A DNA stretch of 42,871 nucleotides from Paludibacteraceae bacterium (GTDB lineage Bacteria; Bacteroidota; Bacteroidia; Bacteroidales; Paludibacteraceae): positions 1 to 42,871 of the forward strand of contig JAFSKL010000002.1 in NCBI GenBank assembly GCA_017448985.1, written 5' to 3'. The first letter of the stretch is position 1; the number at the start of each line of letters is the position of its first letter. The translations under genes were made by a program, and so were the position numbers. Under the pieces are notes generated by a model. It was given only the letters and a program-made list of their open reading frames with translations, ran no database searches and had not been told where the DNA came from. Below, in pieces: positions 37,639 through 42,871 of the stretch.

Positions 37639-38958
37639 ATGAAAGAATTTCAAAACCTAAATCAGGAGGAGCAGGTGGTCCTCCGCATTGTGGAACATCT
37701 CGACATGCAAAATCTGCCTGAGAGTTTACAAACCATGCTGAGCCTGGCGAAGACCGAAGAGGAGAAGGACATGCTGCTGATGGCGACTTTGGCGGCCGCG
37801 AGCGCGTGCGTTCCTAATCTCTATTTCCGGTATGGTCCGACGGGCAAGAAGTACTATGCGAACCTGCAATGTTTCATTTTGGCGTCTTCGGCATCAGGCA
37901 AGGGTATCGCCAACCAAGCGCTGGAGATGATGCGCGTAGTGGATGAGCAGTACCCCATGCTTATTGCCGGCGACAGTACGCTTGCGGCATGGTACAAGGC
38001 GCTGGAAGAGCAAGGCGGTATCGGTTATATGCACGAGTCCGAAGGTAGTGTGATCACCGACATCTGGCGCAACGCGGCGGCGAATTATAATACTGCTCTT
38101 CGCAAAGCGGCAGAGCACGAGGCGATTAGTCGGAACCGCGTGAAGGGCGCATCGGAGATCGCTTGTCCGAGGCTCAGTATGCTGTTAACCGGTACGTTCA
38201 GTCAGTACAAAGCCCTTGTGCCGAGCGTGGAGAATGGTTATTTCTCGCGATTGCTGACGCTGGTAGAGCGCGGAAGTCATCCGTTTGAGAAGAGTTATGT
38301 GACCGCCAAGAGCGAGAATAGCGCGCTTCCTAAGATTGTAGGAAGGGAATTATCGCGCATATATTCGCGATTGATGGAAGAGGGTGAACGCGAATGGAGT
38401 TTGACGGATTCGCAGAAAGAGCGCCTGGGAGAGAAGTTAGAAACCGAATACCGTACACTCATCGACATGCTCGGCGAGAACTTTCACTCGACGGTAATAC
38501 GAATGGCGGTACAGATTGAGCGGATTGCGATGGTACTAAGCGCGATGCGGGGGACCTCCGCGCTATCACGCGGAGCAGGAAACGAACTAATACCGGCATC
38601 AAATGTCGAGATAATAGACAAAGGTGATAATCGCCCAAGCTTGGTCGATACTATTTATTGTAGCGACCAGGATTATGAGACGGCGGAGATGATCGGAAGT
38701 AAGATGCTGATGCACATGGCGATGGCATACCGGATGATTAAAGGCGACGAGCAAGAGACCATGCCGGAAGTGAAGGGATTGGACCAGCGGAAAGTGGTAT
38801 TTGAACTGCTGAAGCCGGTGTATGACAACCATGAATTAGAATCTGAAGGCAAACGGCAAGGAGTTTCGAGGGCAACTATTTTCAGATGGAATGAAAAATG
38901 GTTGGCAGAAGGTCTGATTATCCGTAGTCATAGAGGAAAATATCAAAAAGTAGCATGA
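37639..38958 (+). CDS. DUF3987-type P-loop protein with in-gene palindromes
   Basis: The 439-residue protein resembles DUF3987 proteins of Bacteroidetes mobile elements: LQCFILASSASGKGIANQAL near residue 80 (modified Walker A), MLIAGDSTLAAWYKALEEQGGIGYMHESEG (possible Walker B region), PRLSMLLTGTFSQYKALV and FSRLLTL. The C-terminus GVSRATIFRWNEKWLAEGLI is helix-turn-helix-like. Typical members carry an N-terminal VirE/primase-like part, which is missing here. Residues about 304-340 (ALSRGAGNEL..., DNRPSLVDTI) are encoded by hairpins and interrupt the usual sequence. It was probably once part of a mobile element; it is now followed by a small-family gene. Confidence 0.75.
   Translation: MKEFQNLNQEEQVVLRIVEHLDMQNLPESLQTMLSLAKTEEEKDMLLMATLAAASACVPNLYFRYGPTGKKYYANLQCFILASSASGKGIANQALEMMRVVDEQYPMLIAGDSTLAAWYKALEEQGGIGYMHESEGSVITDIWRNAAANYNTALRKAAEHEAISRNRVKGASEIACPRLSMLLTGTFSQYKALVPSVENGYFSRLLTLVERGSHPFEKSYVTAKSENSALPKIVGRELSRIYSRLMEEGEREWSLTDSQKERLGEKLETEYRTLIDMLGENFHSTVIRMAVQIERIAMVLSAMRGTSALSRGAGNELIPASNVEIIDKGDNRPSLVDTIYCSDQDYETAEMIGSKMLMHMAMAYRMIKGDEQETMPEVKGLDQRKVVFELLKPVYDNHELESEGKRQGVSRATIFRWNEKWLAEGLIIRSHRGKYQKVA
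38556..38649. repeat. palindromes inside the DUF3987 coding region
   Basis: CTCCGCG-CTATCA-CGCGGAG lies at 38556-38575, preceded by GGGGAC. ATCGCCCAAGCTTGGTCGAT at 38630-38649 is identical to 19954-19973. The reading frame stays open, which suggests an in-frame insertion of hairpin DNA. Confidence 0.7.
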
Positions 38959-39048
38959 GACTACTGAGACTAATGAGATTTTGGGACGATCGCAAACAAC
39001 TGATAATATGTGTTTTATATATTTAGTCTCATTAGTCTCACTAATCTC
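38957..39048. repeat. 24-base inverted repeat over the DUF3987 stop codon
   Basis: GAGACTACTGAGACTAATGA... (38957-38980) and AGTCTCATTAGTCTCACTAA... (39025-39048) pair at about 22 of 24 positions around a 44-base loop. Each arm is itself made of GAGACTA-type units. It may act as terminator or attenuator. Confidence 0.6.
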
Positions 39049-39066
39049 ACAAATCTCACTCAATAT

Positions 39067-39228
39067 GTCGGATGACATCCGACCTAATAGACATAGAATA
39101 AACTCGCGGGGACATCCGCGAGCACAGAACCGACGACGCTGACTCGTCGTCAAGGGGACGTACTATGAATAATTAGGTAATATATAGGTAATAACAAGGT
39201 AATATCCAGGTGGAAACCGCTATGCGGT
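39067..39228. repeat. four distinct hairpins before the fourth small-family gene
   Basis: GTCGGAT-GAC-ATCCGAC (39067), CTCGCGG-GGACAT-CCGCGAG (39103), GACGACG-CTGACT-CGTCGTC (39132) and ACCGC-TAT-GCGGT (39216). GTGTAAA-type direct repeats follow at 39230-39257 and AGGTAAT units lie at 39174-39204. The 312-base gene-free stretch 38959-39270 holds nothing else. Confidence 0.7.
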
Positions 39229-39270
39229 AGTGTAAAGTGTAATGTGTAAAGTGTAAAAATCTATATTAAT

Positions 39271-39663
39271 ATGTCACAATTTGAAACAAGTGCCGGGATT
39301 GATTCGTTGACCGGCAAATTAAACAGTAGAGAGCGCATCGTTATGCGTCAGAAGAAGTACCGTTTGCCTTCGGGTCGCATTATTAAATTAGGTCCGAAGG
39401 AAGCGTACGTGAAGGAGCGGAGGGACTACAAACGGTCTCCGTTAACCGAAAAAGAGAAAGCGCAGAAAGCGTTATGGACCGAAGTCTGTCGGGAAGGTTC
39501 GCGTATCGTTCACGACGAGAACCATCCGCGGTACAGCGAGTTATACGACCGCTGGATCGCTCAAGCGACCGGTACGTCCGATCCGGTAACCGGCAGAAGG
39601 TATATCGCGCGATTTATCAATTTCGTTTGTGCTGTTCTTCTTCGGGAGAAGCAAAGTGGTTGA
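39271..39663 (+). CDS. small SGKL-family protein (divergent)
   Basis: The 130-residue protein shares DSLTGKLNSRERIVMR with the paralogues at 16469 and 23418, followed by a longer basic loop (QKKYRLPSGRIIKLGPKEAY). It keeps the Lys/Arg-rich helix SPLTEKEKAQKALW and a C-terminal helix RYIARFINFVCAVLL in the place of KFYSTLRGFIIA. Soluble and very basic. It has no promoter of its own that I can see; its leader holds hairpins and short direct repeats. Its 3' end overlaps the facing 399-residue gene by 47 bases. Function unknown. Confidence 0.68.
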   Translation: MSQFETSAGIDSLTGKLNSRERIVMRQKKYRLPSGRIIKLGPKEAYVKERRDYKRSPLTEKEKAQKALWTEVCREGSRIVHDENHPRYSELYDRWIAQATGTSDPVTGRRYIARFINFVCAVLLREKQSG

Positions 39664-40816
39664 TGCCGTAGTTCGCGAGGAGAAGGATATGGTCTTGCAC
39701 GAAGCGCGCGTATCGGCTATTCTCGCGCCATGCCCGCATGTATTGCGAAGAAGTGTTGCGAAGGGTATAGTCGATATTGAGGTACTCGGAGAGCCACTGA
39801 CGCATGTCTTTGTCGGTTATTTTGCGACGGACGTATCCTAAGTAACGAAGCGCATATACGGCCGAGGCGAGGCGTTTATAATGGTACTCGCTCTGTTCCT
39901 GAAGACGCAGATACTCGATGAGTTGTGTCTGCGTCTTTTGCGGAACGCCTTCGACCCAGAAGCGCACTTCGCGTTGCGGTTTGAGCCGGCGCGTGACGAA
40001 GGTATTCCACTTCTCGATCCATTGACCAAAGCATTTTTGGTCTTCGGGGCTGAGAGCATCCATCTCGTTTTGGAGGAAGGCGATGTCGGTTTCCTGACCA
40101 AGCACGAGTTTGGAGTACCGCGCGAGTGCTGCTTTGGAATTGGGTTCCTGAGAGGCGAGTTGTTGGACTTGCTGCCACAGCCACGACCAGTAACGGTCCA
40201 TGACATCGTCCGCACTATGACCGGAGAAGATGAAGGTGGGGGATGAGTCGTTGGTCGTTAGTCGTTGGTCGTTAGAGATTTCATGCACCAAAGCATATAC
40301 GATAGCGGGGTCTGTCCAGTCGATAGCGAGAAATCGTTGGCGACGAGTCTCGATACGCGCCGCTTCGAGGAGCCATGCCGCAAAGGGTTCTCGGAACGGA
40401 ACCGCCTCGAAGATCGTAGGTCTGAAGGTCTCGAAAACGAGGTAACGCATGTAGAAGGTCAGCAAGTCAAAAGCGAGTTGAGAGAGAAGAATATTGGGGC
40501 ATATCGCCGGCAGGATGGTCTCATCTGCTGAAAGCGCCAGATACGCATCACAGAGCATATCGACCTCCACCGGCAGTAGTCCCCACTCATCGCGTCGCAC
40601 CTCCCGTTCATAGCGCTTGATCCATACCAGTTTGTCCTCATCCGAGTCGATGGCAATCGCGCGGCGGTTACCTTCTTCGGAATCAACGAGCAGGGCACAC
40701 AACAATGCCGCTCCAAAAGCGCCTTTTATACGAATGGGTTCTGCCGACGGCATATCCGCAATAAGCGTATGCGCCTCATAGCGGATGGAATCTGAAAGGA
40801 TGATATCTTCTAACAT
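39617..40816 (-). CDS. conserved-looking protein of unknown function coupled to the SpoIIE gene
   Basis: I do not recognise the 399-residue protein. It is mostly helical, with no signal peptide or membrane helix. Landmarks are PIRIKGAFGAALLCALLVD near the start and an aromatic middle (YWSWLWQQVQQLASQ). Its later part is Arg-rich (RRLKPQREVRFWVEG...YLGYVRRKITDKDM). A tandem 14-base repeat (40247-40274) encodes the stretch around SNDQRLTTNDSS. Its ATG overlaps the end of the SpoIIE/HATPase gene by seven bases (ATGTTAG), implying coupled expression and perhaps a role as partner or output of that sensor. Confidence 0.6.
   Translation of the reverse strand: MLEDIILSDSIRYEAHTLIADMPSAEPIRIKGAFGAALLCALLVDSEEGNRRAIAIDSDEDKLVWIKRYEREVRRDEWGLLPVEVDMLCDAYLALSADETILPAICPNILLSQLAFDLLTFYMRYLVFETFRPTIFEAVPFREPFAAWLLEAARIETRRQRFLAIDWTDPAIVYALVHEISNDQRLTTNDSSPTFIFSGHSADDVMDRYWSWLWQQVQQLASQEPNSKAALARYSKLVLGQETDIAFLQNEMDALSPEDQKCFGQWIEKWNTFVTRRLKPQREVRFWVEGVPQKTQTQLIEYLRLQEQSEYHYKRLASAVYALRYLGYVRRKITDKDMRQWLSEYLNIDYTLRNTSSQYMRAWRENSRYARFVQDHILLLANYGINHFASPEEEQHKRN
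40247..40274. repeat. 14-base tandem repeat within the 399-residue gene
   Basis: GTCGTTGGTCGTTA occurs twice in direct succession inside the coding sequence. It resembles short intergenic tandem repeats and may be a recent insertion or expansion. Confidence 0.65.
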
Positions 40817-42871
40817 GATACTTTCTTTACCAGCGTGAGGATATTCTTGCCCTCCACGCGTTCGTAGCGGATTTCGTCCATGAGTTGGCGCACAAGGTGT
40901 ATGCCCAAGCCGCCTATCTCCCGGTCCTCCGCCGCGAGCGATGTGTCCGCCTCTTTCTGCTTCGTCGGGTCGAAAGGTATGCCGGAGTCGGAGACGGTGA
41001 AGATCAGTTGCTTGCCGTGTTCGTCTTCAGTCTCGGTATATTCGACAAACACTTTGCCGTCCTTGCGTCCCGGGTAGGCATAGAGCATGACATTGCAGAC
41101 CACCTCCTCCAAGGCGAGGTTGATAGGCATGTTCAGTTCCTCGGGCACATGCAATCCGTCCACCCATTCGGAGAGGGTTGGAATCTGCTGTATGTCGTTG
41201 CGCATGACGATCGCCGATATCTGGTAACGGATGGCAAGCATGGTGAGGTCGTCGCTCTGCGGCGCTCCGTTGACGAAGGCATCGACATCTTTCTGGAAAG
41301 TCTCTACGAGGTCTCTCGGCGGCATGCCGTCGGTGGTGGCGAGCAGGTTCAGCATCCGCTCCTCGCCGTATTGGGCATGCACTTTGTTCTCCGCCTCGGT
41401 GAGTCCGTCGGTGTAGAGGAAGAGCGTGTCGCCGCGTTGTATCTGCGTAGTCTGGCCGACATACTCGAAGCCGCCCATGATACCTATCGGCAGGTTCGGC
41501 AGCACCTCCAACTGACGGCTCTCCCGCTTGTGTACCAATACAGGGGCATTGTGTCCGCCGTTGCAGTAATCGAGCACGCCGGTCTCCATGTCGAGCACGC
41601 CGATAAAGAGGGTGGCGAACATGTCCTGTTCGTTCTGCTCGGTGAGCGGGTCGTTCATCTGGCGCATGATTTGGTCGGCATGTTCCTCATGCGCTGTGAC
41701 GCTGCGGAAGAGCGAACGGATCATCGCCATCACCAGCGACGCAGGCACTCCCTTGCCGCTCACGTCGCCTACGCAGAAGAAGAGTTTGTCGTGGCGGACA
41801 TAGAAATCATACAGGTCGCCGCCAACCTCTTTGGCGGGATGCACCACTCCGTATATATTCAGGTCCGGACGGTCCACGAAGGGCGGGAACACCTTGGGCA
41901 GCATGGCGCTCTGGATGGTCTGCGCGATCTCCAGTTCGCCTTCCATACGCTCTTTCTGATTGTTGATCTCAATCATCTTGTAGGCGTTCTTGGTGCTGCG
42001 GTACATGATGAATACTAACAGAGCAAGGCTGAGCAGCATCAGGATGTTCACAATCAGTCCGACGCGCTTTAGGTCGGCATACAGGATATCCTCGGGGATG
42101 ATGATGGACAGTTTCCATCCCGTAGCGTCAATCTCTTCGTCGAAGACGAGGTATTTGCGTCCGGGTATGGTGTCCGGCGTGACGATATCTTTGCCGGAAG
42201 CCGTGTAGATGGAGTAATAACTGTCCGGATAGACCTGCAGGTAATCGAAGATGAACTTCAGTTTGCTGAGCGAAATGTCGATACAAACGACTCCCACGAT
42301 ACGTTTGTCGGCATCATAGACGGGATAGGAACAGGTGACGACGATAGCATGCGCGCCCTCGTTGTCCGCGTACGGGTTCGACCAATAGGCATGGTCTTTT
42401 GTCAGACCGTTGTTGAACCACTCCGACCGGGTGTAGTCGTGGTCAGCTCCGCCTATCTGACGGATGGCAAAGCCCTTCCCGGTCCGTTCGTTGCGGGTGC
42501 CATAGACCTCGTACCAGTGTCCCTTCTGCGGGTAATAATCCGGCACGAAAGCTATTCCGGCTCCCTCTACGTTCTCCAGCGTCTCGAACAGCATGTTCAC
42601 GCATCCCGGCATGGCGTCGGGGTTGTTCAGGCAGAACTCCGCCATCTTGGCAAGCATCTTGGCAGCGGCTTCGAGCTCCACGGCGGCGGTGTTGATCTCC
42701 TGTTCCGCCGACCGCAACTCGGATTGTGCACGATAGACGGCATCCGCTTTGATGGTGGCACGCGTGTAGAAATACTGTACGCAGGCAATCGACTCCATCG
42801 CCAGTATGGCGACGAGCATCAGCCACAGTCCTGCATGTGACCGCAAGGAGTGCTTGTTAAACTTTTCTTTC
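40810..42871 (-). CDS. membrane sensor with SpoIIE phosphatase and HATPase domains (start outside window)
   Basis: The frame is open to the window edge (KEKFNKHSLRSHAGLW precedes the first helix), so the real start lies outside; 686 residues are visible. In order: a membrane helix (GLWLMLVAILAMESIA) and a dCache-like sensor outside the membrane (NNGLTKDHAYWSNPYAD, IVGVVCIDISLSKL). A second helix (VGLIVNILMLLSLALLVFIMY) and a coiled linker come next. Then the PP2C-type SpoIIE phosphatase domain (AKEVGGDLYDFY, VGDVSGKGVPASL, YTDGLTEAEN, SDDLTMLAIRY). Last is an RsbW-like ATPase (LALEEVVCNVMLYAY, DSGIPFDP, GGLGIHLVRQLMD). Such proteins drive partner-switching control of sigma factors; both catalytic modules look intact. 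The 399-residue gene follows. Confidence 0.92.
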   Translation of the reverse strand, partial: KEKFNKHSLRSHAGLWLMLVAILAMESIACVQYFYTRATIKADAVYRAQSELRSAEQEINTAAVELEAAAKMLAKMAEFCLNNPDAMPGCVNMLFETLENVEGAGIAFVPDYYPQKGHWYEVYGTRNERTGKGFAIRQIGGADHDYTRSEWFNNGLTKDHAYWSNPYADNEGAHAIVVTCSYPVYDADKRIVGVVCIDISLSKLKFIFDYLQVYPDSYYSIYTASGKDIVTPDTIPGRKYLVFDEEIDATGWKLSIIIPEDILYADLKRVGLIVNILMLLSLALLVFIMYRSTKNAYKMIEINNQKERMEGELEIAQTIQSAMLPKVFPPFVDRPDLNIYGVVHPAKEVGGDLYDFYVRHDKLFFCVGDVSGKGVPASLVMAMIRSLFRSVTAHEEHADQIMRQMNDPLTEQNEQDMFATLFIGVLDMETGVLDYCNGGHNAPVLVHKRESRQLEVLPNLPIGIMGGFEYVGQTTQIQRGDTLFLYTDGLTEAENKVHAQYGEERMLNLLATTDGMPPRDLVETFQKDVDAFVNGAPQSDDLTMLAIRYQISAIVMRNDIQQIPTLSEWVDGLHVPEELNMPINLALEEVVCNVMLYAYPGRKDGKVFVEYTETEDEHGKQLIFTVSDSGIPFDPTKQKEADTSLAAEDREIGGLGIHLVRQLMDEIRYERVEGKNILTLVKKVSC

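Noticed and set aside
40885..42018. 377-codon plus-strand frame opposite the SpoIIE gene
   Set aside because: It mirrors conserved SpoIIE and HATPase codons on the minus strand and has no pattern of its own.

Overview
The window looks like chromosomal accessory DNA from a member of the order Bacteroidales, probably gut or rumen. The basis is promoter structure and gene content. At least fifteen start regions carry the Bacteroidetes-type promoter: a TTG near -33, about 20 bases, then TAnnTTTG near -7, usually read as TACCTTTGCA. Shine-Dalgarno boxes are largely absent and leaders are AT-rich. Gene content also fits: BspA-type leucine-rich repeats, C-terminal tails of the kind 'YNxxGQxV...NGxK', EFR1 ferredoxin, DUF1016 nucleases, a DUF3987 protein and SpoIIE/RsbU signalling. 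I see no rRNA, tRNA or CRISPR array.

Layout. 1-5280: end of a metallophosphoesterase gene, a PhoU-like fragment, a small family protein, a truncated and an intact DUF1016 nuclease, and an acyl-CoA synthetase. 5281-15258: an AT-rich lipoprotein, two AraC regulators, a three-gene redox operon (nitroreductase, metallo-beta-lactamase-fold hydrolase, EFR1 ferredoxin), two HXXEE membrane proteins, a flavin-binding split-barrel protein, and a truncated SDR facing a DUF6624 lipoprotein. 15259-24832: a repeat-rich stretch with a REP-type transposase (RAYT), two small-family genes, Fic, a nonsense-mutated secreted protein, HxlR, a BspA-like surface protein, a polyvalent-protein-type kinase and long gene-free blocks full of hairpins. 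24833-27726: a degenerate metallo-beta-lactamase-fold lipoprotein, a Zn-macrodomain, a class M sirtuin and a second split-barrel protein. 27840-37213: one long leftward cluster. It starts with an FMN reductase and an AraC regulator, then runs through an exported aldo/keto reductase, three exported esterases, an exported flavodoxin, an FMN reductase, a hydrolase and a cytoplasmic aldo/keto reductase. 37214-42871: a DUF3987 protein, a fourth small-family gene, an unknown 399-residue protein and a sensor-SpoIIE-HATPase protein cut by the window edge.

Two themes run through the window. First, flavin and NAD(P) redox genes recur, many next to AraC or HxlR regulators, and several of the enzymes are exported. 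Second, the DNA between genes is dominated by palindromes that keep their geometry but not their sequence (typically 7-bp stems with 3- or 6-base loops). These occur with a four-copy composite element, a four-copy 20-bp palindrome and a three-copy promoter/operator palindrome. Some hairpins lie inside reading frames. A RAYT transposase sits in the middle and its gene overlaps a small-family gene.

Gene decay is common: a PhoU remnant, a truncated DUF1016 gene, an SDR/DUF6624 deletion junction, an in-frame amber codon and a signal-peptide remnant. The best candidates for something undescribed are the small-protein family with its structured leaders, the composite hairpin elements, and the three genes that share one operator.
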